A stretch of DNA of 23,827 nt from Lishizhenia sp033720595 (lineage in GTDB: Bacteria; Bacteroidota; Bacteroidia; Flavobacteriales_D; Crocinitomicaceae). Within the stretch, counting starts at the first letter, position 1. The number at the start of each line of letters is the position of its first letter. The notes below the pieces were generated by a model. That model made no database searches. It saw only the letters and a program-made list of their open reading frames with translations, and was not told the DNA's origin. A program made the translations under genes and the position numbers. This document shows, piece by piece, positions 7,726-14,795 of the stretch. The stretch is taken from contig NZ_JAWWCF010000018.1 of the NCBI RefSeq assembly GCF_033720595.1, positions 1 through 23,827 of the forward strand, written 5' to 3'.

Positions 7726-8750
7726 AGAAATTACTACTACTAAAATTTGCGTTAGTCCTGCTGAGCCAAGTTGTTTACGGGCAAGTGAAAGTTGAGCAGA
7801 TTCAAGAAATACAAGTAGGAGCCGATACCTGTTATGCGAGAGCGATACATGTAGATAGTACGGGGCTGTATTTAGGGACGTCCAATGGAATACTTTATCA
7901 TTATAATCTAGAAAAGGATCTTTTAAAAGCTCAATACGGAAGTAGTGAGATGGTAGAAATACGAGATCTTTATCGTTCTCAGCAAGGACTCCTAACTATG
8001 AAGTCGGGAAGTACCGGGAAGTTGATGTGGGTAGAAGGTCAAACTACACGTTATATAGATACGGTTATTTTTGATTCTGTCTTCTTGGATGTATTGGATA
8101 TGACTTCTACAGGTGTAGCTGTGATGATGGGAGACCCGGTGAATGGTTTTTTTAGTTTGTATTGCAGTTTTGATTATGGGAATACCTGGTCGAATATGTC
8201 ATACATGATACCTGCACCCGATGGGGAGTTTGGATATGCAGCCAGTGGAAGTACCTTGAAAATGTTAAGTGATACAAGTTTTGTTTTTGTAACCGGAGGA
8301 TCAAAAAGCGTTTTCTATACGGTGAGTTTCAAAAAAAGTGAGTTTGTTGAATTGAAATACACGAAAACTGAAATGCCTTTTGAAAGCGGAGAGGGTAGTG
8401 GTGCTTTTTCTATGACGTCTATTGATGATAGCACTTTTGTGGTTGTTGGAGGGAACTACACTGAACCGGGGAAAAGGAAGAAAACTTGTTTTGTTTCTTC
8501 AGACAAAGGACAAACTTGGAAGCCTTCAGATAAGATGCCTAATGGTTATAGATCATGTGTGATTTATGATGAAGAAAATGAAATTTTGTATTGTTCAGGG
8601 AGAAACGGTATTGATTACTCTCTTGACGGAGGAAAACGTTGGAAATCACTGAGTAAAACTCTGGCCTTTTCATTAACTTTGTATAAAGGCAAACTTTACG
8701 GAACTACCCGTAATGGTAAAGTGAAAATATTTAGCATTAAAGTAGATTAA
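7722..8750 (+). CDS. Secreted beta-propeller protein with Asp-box (BNR/Ycf48-like) repeats
   Basis: A 342-residue exported protein. Residues 1-21 are a signal peptide (K-K-L-L-L-L...VVYGQ). The rest is beta-rich with three good Asp-box signatures S-x-D-x-G-x-x-W: SFDYGNTW (149-156), SSDKGQTW (259-266) and SLDGGKRW (300-307). Similar repeats occur in Ycf48-like assembly factors, sialidases and sortilin-like propellers, so this is a structural rather than a functional identification; no catalytic residues were recognised. There is no visible Por/T9SS C-terminal sorting domain. It overlaps the acyltransferase gene by four bases (ATGA), so the two are translated together and may act in the same envelope process, though nothing in the protein proves this. 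Confidence 0.75.
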   Translation: MKKLLLLKFALVLLSQVVYGQVKVEQIQEIQVGADTCYARAIHVDSTGLYLGTSNGILYHYNLEKDLLKAQYGSSEMVEIRDLYRSQQGLLTMKSGSTGKLMWVEGQTTRYIDTVIFDSVFLDVLDMTSTGVAVMMGDPVNGFFSLYCSFDYGNTWSNMSYMIPAPDGEFGYAASGSTLKMLSDTSFVFVTGGSKSVFYTVSFKKSEFVELKYTKTEMPFESGEGSGAFSMTSIDDSTFVVVGGNYTEPGKRKKTCFVSSDKGQTWKPSDKMPNGYRSCVIYDEENEILYCSGRNGIDYSLDGGKRWKSLSKTLAFSLTLYKGKLYGTTRNGKVKIFSIKVD

Positions 8751-8760
8751 ATTGAAACTG

Positions 8761-8831
8761 AGCTTACTTTTCTGCGTAAAAAGAAGCTGTTAAGGATTTG
8801 TTAAAATCCAAATGTCCTTATATGAGGGCAT
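8761..8831 (+). other. Three consecutive stem-loops between the propeller gene and the next gene
   Basis: Three hairpins fill most of the 116-bp gap. First: AGCTT-a-CTTTT (8761-8771) with AAAAGAAGCT (8779-8788), ten pairs and one bulge. Second: GGATTT (8794-8799) with AAATCC (8804-8809), loop GTTA. Third: ATGTCCT (8812-8818) with AGGGCAT (8825-8831), seven pairs including one G-U. None has a U tract, so they are not classic terminators. They could stabilise an mRNA end or form a 5' regulatory leader; I recognise no known riboswitch. Confidence 0.5.
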
Positions 8832-8866
8832 AATATTTGAATATATTGGTTGAAAACACAAGTATC

Positions 8867-9589
8867 ATGAAGAAATTATTGACACTATTATTATTAACAA
8901 TTGGCTTTGGCACATTTGCACAAGAGACTTACGAAGATTTATTAATACTCAAGGCCGATAAAAATTGGGAGAAATTAATTAAGCAAGGGGTTAAGTACAC
9001 TGAAAAGGACGATACTAAAAATGACGCGGAGCCTTATTACTACGTGGCCTTAGCTTACTATAATATTTCTTTCATTTCTGATAGAGATGAGGAATATGAG
9101 AATGCTTTTAAAGATGCCTTAACTTACATTGGTAAGTTTATGCGTAAAGACAAAGATGGATCTGTATTTGAAAAGCACAGAGAGTTTTTCTCTGAAGTGA
9201 AGCAATACCTTGTGGAGATGATTGCTAACGAAGTTGAGGTAGGTTCTTACAGGAGAGCTTTTGCTTGGGTAATTAAAATGTACAAGTTCGATAGAGAAGA
9301 AATCGGAGCAAACTATTTAGAAGGAGCTATTCGTTACCACAGAGGTGATAAAACTACAGCTCGTAATAAGTGGAAAGACGCAGACGAGCTCTTAGATAAA
9401 GTAGAAACAACTGACGGATGGTTGCAAGAAGATTTTGATATGTTGCGAATAGGAGTTGTTGAAACGGCAAAAATCTATGTTCAAATGCGTCAAAATGCAA
9501 AGGCGAAAGAATTATTAGATAAAGTAGCGCCTTGGTTTGAAGATGATCAAATGTTCCAAGATCAATACGATGAGGTTGTGAACTCTTAA
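8867..9589 (+). CDS. Secreted helical repeat (TPR-like) protein of unknown function
   Basis: A 240-residue exported protein. The ATG at 8867 gives a clean signal peptide (M-K-K-L-L-T-L-L-L-L, ending GTFAQE); an in-frame TTG at 8837 would put ten polar residues in front of it and is less likely. The mature part is alpha-helical, with tyrosine/alanine-rich segments such as YYYVALAYYN and a later block (about residues 170-225, ARNKWKDADELLD ... AKIYVQMRQNAKAKELLDKV) typical of degenerate tetratricopeptide repeats. Such proteins usually act as periplasmic protein-binding scaffolds; no specific role can be given. It appears monocistronic: three stem-loops lie upstream and a terminator lies about 24 bp downstream. 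Confidence 0.75.
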   Translation: MKKLLTLLLLTIGFGTFAQETYEDLLILKADKNWEKLIKQGVKYTEKDDTKNDAEPYYYVALAYYNISFISDRDEEYENAFKDALTYIGKFMRKDKDGSVFEKHREFFSEVKQYLVEMIANEVEVGSYRRAFAWVIKMYKFDREEIGANYLEGAIRYHRGDKTTARNKWKDADELLDKVETTDGWLQEDFDMLRIGVVETAKIYVQMRQNAKAKELLDKVAPWFEDDQMFQDQYDEVVNS

Positions 9590-9612
9590 GAAAAGAAGAT
9601 ATAATTAATTAG

Positions 9613-9643
9613 AAAAGGACGGTTGAGAAATCGTCCTTTTTTT
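9613..9643 (+). terminator. Intrinsic terminator after the TPR-like gene
   Basis: AAAAGGACG (9613-9621) pairs with CGTCCTTTT (9632-9640) around a ten-base loop, followed by a run of T to 9643. Confidence 0.85.
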
Positions 9644-9996
9644 GTGCTCAGTTTTCTTGAAAAGGGAGTGGTGAACCTAAATCATGTAGAAAAGTTTAGG
9701 GCTTTTTTACCCTTGTGGTATACGGATGGGACTTGCTTCCATATCCCATTGTCTAGAATGAGGGCCTTTTTGCTCCTCATTAGAGTTCGAAGCAAGGAGT
9801 AGAATGAAGGAGCAGGGATAGAGTTACGGTCTTCAAACGAAATACTGAAACGAAATTATGTGTCAATTTAAAGCATTGACGGCAGAGGTGTAAGAATACC
9901 TTGTCTGTACTTATAAGTGGTCTTTATGTAGTTAGGAGGATAAGAGTTAGGCAGTGAATTGTTCCACCGAAATAAAGGGTTGAAAAAATAGGGTAC
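9644..9996. other. Non-coding stretch with several small stem-loops
   Basis: No convincing ORF on either strand. Visible inverted repeats: CCTAAA/TTTAGG (9677-9682, 9696-9701) followed by six T, resembling a second plus-strand terminator; ATGGGA/TCCCAT (9726-9731, 9744-9749); AATGAGG/CCTCATT (9757-9763, 9775-9781); and GTCAAT/ATTGAC (9862-9867, 9875-9880). A segment at about 9789-9820 (GCAAGGAGTAGAATGAAGG) weakly resembles repeat family B. It could be repeat debris or an unannotated RNA; no known RNA family was recognised. Confidence 0.4.
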
Positions 9997-10031
9997 AAAA
10001 AAAAAGGCTGTTCGAAATGAACAGCCTTTTT
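9997..10031 (-). terminator. Intrinsic terminator of the rpsF-rpsR-rplI operon
   Basis: A 13-bp perfect inverted repeat (10001-10013 with 10019-10031, core GGCTGTTC/GAACAGCC, loop GAAAT). On the minus strand the hairpin is followed by nine U (10005-9997). It begins about 20 bp after the rplI stop. Confidence 0.92.
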
Positions 10032-10050
10032 ATATATCATTAGTAGTGAA

Positions 10051-10497
10051 TTACTCACCAACAACTTCGAAAGTGAAAGCTTGCTTAACTTCTTTGTGTA
10101 AGTTAGCTTCAGCTTCGTAAGAACCAACCTCTTTAATAGGCTCGTCTTTGATTTTTAATGATTTACGGTCAATCTCTACACCAGCAGCTTTTAATGCTTC
10201 AGCCAATTGTAAAGTATTAACAGATCCGAAGATTTTACCGTTTTCACCAACTTTTGCTCCAATAGAAACTTTAACACCTTCTAATTTAGCAGCTAGTTCA
10301 GCAGCTTCTTCTTTAACTTTCTCTTCTTTGTGAGAACGCTGTTTCAATACTTCGTTGTGTGCTTTAATAGCAGACGCAGAAGCCATGATAGCGTATCCTT
10401 GAGGGATCAAAAAGTTACGAGCGTATCCATTCTTAACAGTTACAACATCGTCTTTGTACCCTAAGTTATCAACGTTTTTCTTTAAAATGATTTCCAT
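10051..10497 (-). CDS. rplI: 50S ribosomal protein L9
   Basis: Structural protein of the large subunit that binds 23S rRNA and affects reading-frame maintenance. The 148-residue length is complete. The N-terminal rRNA-binding domain has the family signature M-E-I-I-L-K-K-x-V-x-N-L-G and the G-Y-A-R-N-F-L-I-P-Q-G block (about 24-34), then a long Lys/Glu/Ala-rich connecting helix (about 40-75) and a C-terminal domain with ...GKIFGSVN. It starts with ATG 37 bp after rpsR and is last in the operon, followed by a strong terminator. Confidence 0.97.
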   Translation of the reverse strand: MEIILKKNVDNLGYKDDVVTVKNGYARNFLIPQGYAIMASASAIKAHNEVLKQRSHKEEKVKEEAAELAAKLEGVKVSIGAKVGENGKIFGSVNTLQLAEALKAAGVEIDRKSLKIKDEPIKEVGSYEAEANLHKEVKQAFTFEVVGE

Positions 10498-10534
10498 CGT
10501 TCAATATTTTTAAAAATTCAACAATAACCGGGTC

Positions 10535-10798
10535 TTATTTTAACTGATCACCAACGTATGGTAAGATAGCTAAATGACGCGCTCTTTTAATTGCTTTGTT
10601 TACTCTTTTCTGGAATTTTGCAGAAGTACCAGTAACTCTTCTTGGTAAAATTTTACCTTGCTCGTTAACTAGCTTTAATAAGAAATCTGCGTCTTTGTGG
10701 TCAACAAATTTAATTCCACTTTTTTGAAAACGACAGTACTTGTCTTTATTGATTTCGATGTTAATCGGAGTCAAATATCTGATATCATTTTGTGCCAT
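10535..10798 (-). CDS. rpsR: 30S ribosomal protein S18
   Basis: Small-subunit protein that pairs with S6 on the platform of the 30S subunit. At 87 residues it carries the S18 core: CRFQKSGIKFVDHKDADFLL, the short loop GKILPRRVTGTSAKFQ and the basic helix KRVNKAIKRARHLAILPYV. The N-terminus is short, with a single cysteine and no zinc-binding set. It lies 26 bp after rpsF in the usual S6-S18-L9 order. There is no ssb or priB gene between them, unlike in some other phyla. Confidence 0.97.
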   Translation of the reverse strand: MAQNDIRYLTPINIEINKDKYCRFQKSGIKFVDHKDADFLLKLVNEQGKILPRRVTGTSAKFQKRVNKAIKRARHLAILPYVGDQLK

Positions 10799-10824
10799 GA
10801 TTCTCTTTTTATACGATTAATAAA

Positions 10825-11169
10825 TTAAGCTTCCGCCTTAGCAGATTTTCTAGCTCTTCTTTTGTCAGCCCACGCTTTGTGGTGCTTGTCCATTTTAGTA
10901 GTTAAAAAGCGCATTACTCTTTCGTCACGTTTGAAAGCAACTTCTAAATCAGCGATTTCTTTACCTTCTCCTTCAAATTCTAACATGAAGTAGAATCCAG
11001 TAGTTTTCTTCTGGATAGGGTAAGCCAACTTCTTAAGTCCCCAAGACTCAGAGTGAGTAACGTTTCCACCAAGAGCTTTAATTTCCTCTTCGTACTTTTT
11101 TACTGCTTCCTTTGCCTGATCTTCAGACAAAACGGGAGTTAAAATGAAAACAGTTTCGTAGTTATTCAT
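10825..11169 (-). CDS. rpsF: 30S ribosomal protein S6
   Basis: Binds S18 and 16S rRNA on the 30S platform. I set the start at ATG 11169 (114 residues, M-N-N-Y-E-T-V-F-I), which matches the family N-terminus; an upstream in-frame start at 11196 would put translation inside the promoter. Family features are the ETVFILTP strand, GLKKLAYPIQKKTTGFY (about 45-61) and RDERVMRFLTTKMDKHH near the end, with a basic Lys/Arg/Ala tail. First gene of the operon, with a consensus -7 box about 25 bp upstream of the ATG. Confidence 0.96.
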   Translation of the reverse strand: MNNYETVFILTPVLSEDQAKEAVKKYEEEIKALGGNVTHSESWGLKKLAYPIQKKTTGFYFMLEFEGEGKEIADLEVAFKRDERVMRFLTTKMDKHHKAWADKRRARKSAKAEA

Positions 11170-11193
11170 AATTAAACATTTTATTTGAGCCCG

Positions 11194-11201
11194 CAAAGAT
11201 A
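11194..11201 (-). promoter_or_regulatory. -7 promoter box of the S6-S18-L9 operon
   Basis: The minus strand reads TATCTTTG, a perfect TAnnTTTG followed by C, as expected for a strong sigma-ABfr-type promoter. The predicted start of transcription is about 5-7 bases downstream, giving a leader of roughly 20 bases before the ATG at 11169. Confidence 0.75.
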
Positions 11202-11436
11202 GAGCTTTTCTTTGATAAAGAGAAATTTGCAGGAAAAGTTTTTTGGTTTTTACCTCCTAGGTTAGAGCGCCGTGATAGGTAAGACTTCTGTATATTCGAT
11301 TTTTCGGTGTGTTTACCTGTAGCAGGAAAAGAATTTTATACCTTTTAGTTGAAGGTGTAGATTGAATGACAGCATAAGAGCAAGACACTCGTGTTGATTT
11401 TTGTTCCTTTAAATAACACCTTAAAGAAATTCATTT

Positions 11437-11444
11437 TACCTTTA
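11437..11444 (+). promoter_or_regulatory. Putative -7 box for yidD
   Basis: TACCTTTA matches seven of eight positions of TAnnTTTG-like boxes and lies seven bases before the GTG at 11451. If used, the yidD mRNA would be nearly leaderless. Confidence 0.35.
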
Positions 11445-11450
11445 GCCTCT

Positions 11451-11699
11451 GTGAACATCCTCAAAAAAATAGCAATTGCTCCGCTTATACTTTTGGTAAA
11501 ACTCTACCAAAACCTGATTTCGCCGTTAACACCGGCCGCATGTAGGTATAACCCAACGTGCTCGGCCTATGCTGTAGAGGCACTTAAAGTGTGGGGACCT
11601 TTTAAAGGTACTTGGCTCGCTGCCAAAAGAATTGCCAGTTGTCACCCCTGGGGTGGTTTTGGTGATGATCCAGTTCCTCAAAAAAAGAAAAAGAAATAG
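11451..11699 (+). CDS. yidD: Membrane protein insertion efficiency factor YidD
   Basis: A small, basic, membrane-associated protein thought to assist YidC/Sec-dependent insertion. Family marks are LVKLYQNLISPLTPAACRY, the cysteine motif CRYNPTCSAYA, the GPFKGTWLAAKRI helix, CHPWGGFGDDPVP and a poly-Lys tail. GTG at 11451 gives 82 residues, a normal YidD length with an amphipathic N-terminal helix. An in-frame GTG at 11391 would add 20 residues upstream of the likely promoter box. In many bacteria yidD lies between rnpA and yidC; here it is upstream of valS, separated from it by a dispersed repeat. Confidence 0.9.
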   Translation: MNILKKIAIAPLILLVKLYQNLISPLTPAACRYNPTCSAYAVEALKVWGPFKGTWLAAKRIASCHPWGGFGDDPVPQKKKKK

Positions 11700-11708
11700 A
11701 GCTCTCGC

Positions 11709-11781
11709 GTTTCAAACAGCGATAGTAGCGGTAGCCCGCATCCCCAAGATTTTTGGGGAGAGGACTTTAGCGTATAGCGCG
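11709..11781 (+). repeat. Dispersed intergenic repeat, family A, copy 1
   Basis: Begins GTTTCAAACAGCGATAGTAG, continues with a CGGTAGCCCG block, then hairpin CCCCAA/TTGGGG (11742-11747, 11753-11758), and ends GGACTTTAGCGTATAGCGCG. It starts nine bases after the yidD stop. An inverted copy with both conserved ends and a different, longer centre lies at 14600-14742. The conserved ends around a variable middle suggest a mobile or modular palindromic element rather than a simple terminator; the hairpin has no U tract. Confidence 0.6.
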
Positions 11782-11873
11782 ATTGTTGGCCCAAAAAATT
11801 ACGCTCGATTACTTTATTTATTTACGCAACAATATTGGCCCGCTTTCCATGGGCTTCTCTGCCTTAATTTAAT

Positions 11874-11881
11874 TATCTTTG
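11874..11881 (+). promoter_or_regulatory. -7 promoter box of valS
   Basis: TATCTTTG, identical to the rpsF promoter box, 19 bases before the ATG at 11901 and directly followed by C. The predicted leader is about 12-14 bases. Confidence 0.7.
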
Positions 11882-11900
11882 CCCGCAAATATTTTAACAC

Positions 11901-14531
11901 ATGGAAATTCCTAAGACATACGAGCCTACCAAGGCTGAAGAAAAATGGTATTCGCATTGGATGAATAAAGGATATTTTCACAGTACGCCAGATGATAGAG
12001 AGGCTTATACTGTGGTTATACCGCCACCCAACGTAACAGGGGTCCTGCACATGGGACACATGTTGAACAATACTATTCAGGATGTCTTAGTCCGTCGTGC
12101 ACGTATGCAAGGTAAAAATGCTTGTTGGGTACCAGGTACCGATCACGCATCTATTGCTACAGAAGCGAAAGTGGTAAACAAATTACGTCAGGAAGGAATT
12201 AAGAAGTCTGACCTTACACGTGATGAGTTTATGGAGCATGCTTACGAATGGAAAGATAAGCATGGTGGAATTATTTTAGATCAGTTAAAGAAATTAGGAG
12301 CTTCTTGTGATTGGGAAAGAACAAGCTTTACCATGGATGAGGAGTATTCAGAATCTGTAATCAACGTTTTCATTGATCTTTTCCAAAAAGGAAAGATTTA
12401 CCGTGGAGCACGTATGATTAACTGGGATCCTGAAGCGCAAACTGCATTGAGTGATGAAGAGGTAATTCACAAAGAAGTAAACTCTAAATTGTTTAATGTA
12501 CGTTACAAGATAGAAGGTACAGAAGACGATTGGTTAACTATTGCAACTACGCGTCCAGAAACGATTTTAGGTGACGTTGCGATTTGTGTTAACCCTAACG
12601 ATGCACGTTTTGCAAATTTGCATGGAAAGAAAGTTATCGTTCCTATCGCTAACAGAAGTATTCCTGTAATAGCTGATGAGTATGTAGATATGGAATTCGG
12701 TACAGGATGTTTGAAGATTACTCCTGCACACGATGTGAATGACTACGATTTAGGGAAGAAGCACAACCTAGAAACGATAGATATTTTAAATGCGAATGGT
12801 ACCCTAAACGAAAACGGGTTGCACTACGCAGGTAAAGATAGATTTGAGGTAAGAAAAGAGATTGCCAAAGAATTGGAGGAGAAAGGATACATGGTTAAGG
12901 TAGAAGACTACATTAACAAAGTTGGTTTCTCTGAAAGAACAGATGCGGTAATTGAACCAAGAATCTCTTTACAGTGGTTCGTAGATATGAAAGAGTTGTC
13001 TAAGCCAGCATTGGACGCGGTAATGGATGGAGAGATTAAATTCCACCCAGACAACATGAAGAATACTTACAAGCACTGGATGGAAAACATTAAAGACTGG
13101 TGTATTTCTCGCCAATTGTGGTGGGGACACAGAATTCCAGCTTGGTATTACGGTGAAGGAGCTGACGATTTTGTTGTAGCTAAAGAGCTAGAAGAAGCTT
13201 TAAAATTAGCTTCAGAGAAGAGTGGAAGAACAATCACTGAGGCAGAGCTTAAGCAAGATGAGGATGTATTGGATACATGGTTCTCTAGCTGGTTATGGCC
13301 TATCTCTGTTTTCAACGGGTTAACGCAGCCAAACAACGAGGAAATTAATTATTACTACCCAACCAATGACTTGGTAACGGCTCCAGAGATTATGTTCTTC
13401 TGGGTAGCTCGTATGATCATTGCAGGGAAAGAATATATGGGCGGACAAATTCCTTTCAAAAACGTATACTACACAGGTATCGTTAGAGATAAGTTAGGAA
13501 GAAAGATGTCTAAATCATTAGGTAATTCTCCAGATCCAATTGGGTTGATTGAGAAGTACGGTGCTGATGGTGTACGTGTAGGGATGTTGTTAAGCTCTCC
13601 TGCAGGTAACGATTTACCGTTTGACTCAAGCCAGTGTGAGCAAGGACGTAACTTTACGAACAAGGTATGGAATGCCTTCCGTTTAGTAAGTTCTTGGGAA
13701 GTAAAAGATATGGAGCAGCCAGAGGCTTCTAAGAAAGCGATCGAGTGGTTCCAAGCGAAGTTTAACAGTCGTTTAGCTTACATCAATGATCAGTACGACA
13801 AGTTCAGAATTTCTGATGCGTTGATGGGAACTTACAAGTTAGTATGGGATGATTTCTGTTCTTGGTACTTAGAAATGATTAAGCCAGGTTACCAGCAGCC
13901 TATTGATGCGGCAACCTTAGAAGCAACAAAAACTTTCTTTGAGCAAATTTTGAAAGTAATGCAGCCTTTCACGCCATTCGTAGCGGAAGAAATTTGGCAC
14001 TTATTGAGAGAGAGAGCAGAAGGTGATGACATCATTTTGGCACAATGGCCAGCTTTAGAAACAGTAAACGAAGCCTTGTTGAATGATTTCAATTTAGCGT
14101 TCGAAGTAATCGGAGGTTTAAGAAATATTAGAAAGCAAAACAACATTGCCAACAAGATCAAGTTAGACTTGTCTATCAAGAAAAACAATGATGCAAGTGA
14201 TGCGTTAGATGCTGTAATTGTTAAGATGGGTGGATTAGCTACCTTAACTTATTCAGATGAGAAATTGGCAAACGCCTATTCTTTCATCGTTGATGGTAAC
14301 GAATACTACGTTCCTTTCGGTGATGATATTGATGTAGAAGCTGAGATCAAAAAGCTAGAAGAAGAATTGAACTACACAAAAGGGTTCTTAACTTCTGTTC
14401 AAAAGAAATTAGGTAACGAAAGATTCGTAAACAACGCTCCAGAGCAAGTTGTAGCGAGTGAGAAGAAAAAAGAAGCAGACGCTCTTGGAAAAATTAAAAT
14501 TTTAGAAGAGAAGCTAGAGGCTTTAAAATAA
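11901..14531 (+). CDS. valS: Valyl-tRNA synthetase
   Basis: Class I aminoacyl-tRNA synthetase that charges tRNA(Val) in the cytoplasm. The 876 residues are full length. The HIGH motif is HMGH (50-53) in PPNVTGVLHMGH; the connective-peptide editing domain follows (about 190-350, with the TTRPETILGD threonine-rich segment); WCISRQLWWGHRIP precedes the KMSKS motif (535-539, KLGRKMSKSLGN). The anticodon-binding domain spans about 600-780, and the C-terminus (about 805-876) is a Lys/Glu-rich coiled coil that clamps the tRNA. The start is ATG at 11901, with a consensus -7 box 19 bases upstream. A strong terminator follows the stop. Confidence 0.97.
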   Translation: MEIPKTYEPTKAEEKWYSHWMNKGYFHSTPDDREAYTVVIPPPNVTGVLHMGHMLNNTIQDVLVRRARMQGKNACWVPGTDHASIATEAKVVNKLRQEGIKKSDLTRDEFMEHAYEWKDKHGGIILDQLKKLGASCDWERTSFTMDEEYSESVINVFIDLFQKGKIYRGARMINWDPEAQTALSDEEVIHKEVNSKLFNVRYKIEGTEDDWLTIATTRPETILGDVAICVNPNDARFANLHGKKVIVPIANRSIPVIADEYVDMEFGTGCLKITPAHDVNDYDLGKKHNLETIDILNANGTLNENGLHYAGKDRFEVRKEIAKELEEKGYMVKVEDYINKVGFSERTDAVIEPRISLQWFVDMKELSKPALDAVMDGEIKFHPDNMKNTYKHWMENIKDWCISRQLWWGHRIPAWYYGEGADDFVVAKELEEALKLASEKSGRTITEAELKQDEDVLDTWFSSWLWPISVFNGLTQPNNEEINYYYPTNDLVTAPEIMFFWVARMIIAGKEYMGGQIPFKNVYYTGIVRDKLGRKMSKSLGNSPDPIGLIEKYGADGVRVGMLLSSPAGNDLPFDSSQCEQGRNFTNKVWNAFRLVSSWEVKDMEQPEASKKAIEWFQAKFNSRLAYINDQYDKFRISDALMGTYKLVWDDFCSWYLEMIKPGYQQPIDAATLEATKTFFEQILKVMQPFTPFVAEEIWHLLRERAEGDDIILAQWPALETVNEALLNDFNLAFEVIGGLRNIRKQNNIANKIKLDLSIKKNNDASDALDAVIVKMGGLATLTYSDEKLANAYSFIVDGNEYYVPFGDDIDVEAEIKKLEEELNYTKGFLTSVQKKLGNERFVNNAPEQVVASEKKKEADALGKIKILEEKLEALK

Positions 14532-14550
14532 TTGTAGCGTAAACTACAGC

Positions 14551-14585
14551 AATCCGTGATCATTGATTTGGTCACGGATTTTTTT
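14551..14585 (+). terminator. Intrinsic terminator of valS
   Basis: AATCCGTGA (14551-14559) pairs perfectly with TCACGGATT (14572-14580), followed by a T run to 14585, 20 bp after the valS stop. A smaller TGTAG/CTACA hairpin lies just upstream. Confidence 0.9.
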
Positions 14586-14599
14586 GTGTTTAAGGCAAA

Positions 14600-14742
14600 C
14601 GGCCGGGCTATCCCTTTTAGTCCTTTGTTGTTTTTGGTTTCGGCTAAAACTTTAGCTAAGGCTTCTTTTAGTCGCCCTACCCAAAGTAAGCCTCAAATAA
14701 AAAACACCTTCAGGCGCTATCAGTACTATCCCTGTTTGAAAC
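14600..14742 (-). repeat. Dispersed intergenic repeat, family A, copy 2 (inverted)
   Basis: Read on the minus strand it begins GTTTCAAACAGGGATAGTAC and ends GGACTAAAAGGGATAGCCCG, matching both ends of the copy at 11709-11781. The centre is unrelated and longer, with a near-palindrome GCTAAAACTTTAGC (plus strand, about 14657-14670). Lying just after the valS terminator, it fills most of the gap before the next gene. Confidence 0.55.
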
Positions 14743-14795
14743 TTTTCTCTCGGCTACATCTAAGAACTTAGTTATTTGTGTATTTTCATTTTTGT

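Noticed and set aside
9785..9795. GTTCGAAGC resembling a tRNA T-loop
   Set aside because: No acceptor, D or anticodon arms can be folded around it.
9924..10127. A 67-codon minus-strand ORF at the end of rplI
   Set aside because: Frame-shifted reading of rplI that continues through the operon terminator.
11632..11964. A 110-codon plus-strand ORF overlapping the end of yidD and the start of valS
   Set aside because: It reads out of frame through yidD, repeat A and the valS promoter; both flanking genes are clearly real.
13148..14188. Three minus-strand ORFs (62-99 codons) inside valS
   Set aside because: Antisense shadows of a well-conserved synthetase, with no start signals or family features.
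14556..14771. A 71-codon plus-strand ORF downstream of valS
   Set aside because: It runs through the valS terminator hairpin and the inverted family A repeat and has no protein-like features; better explained as non-coding.
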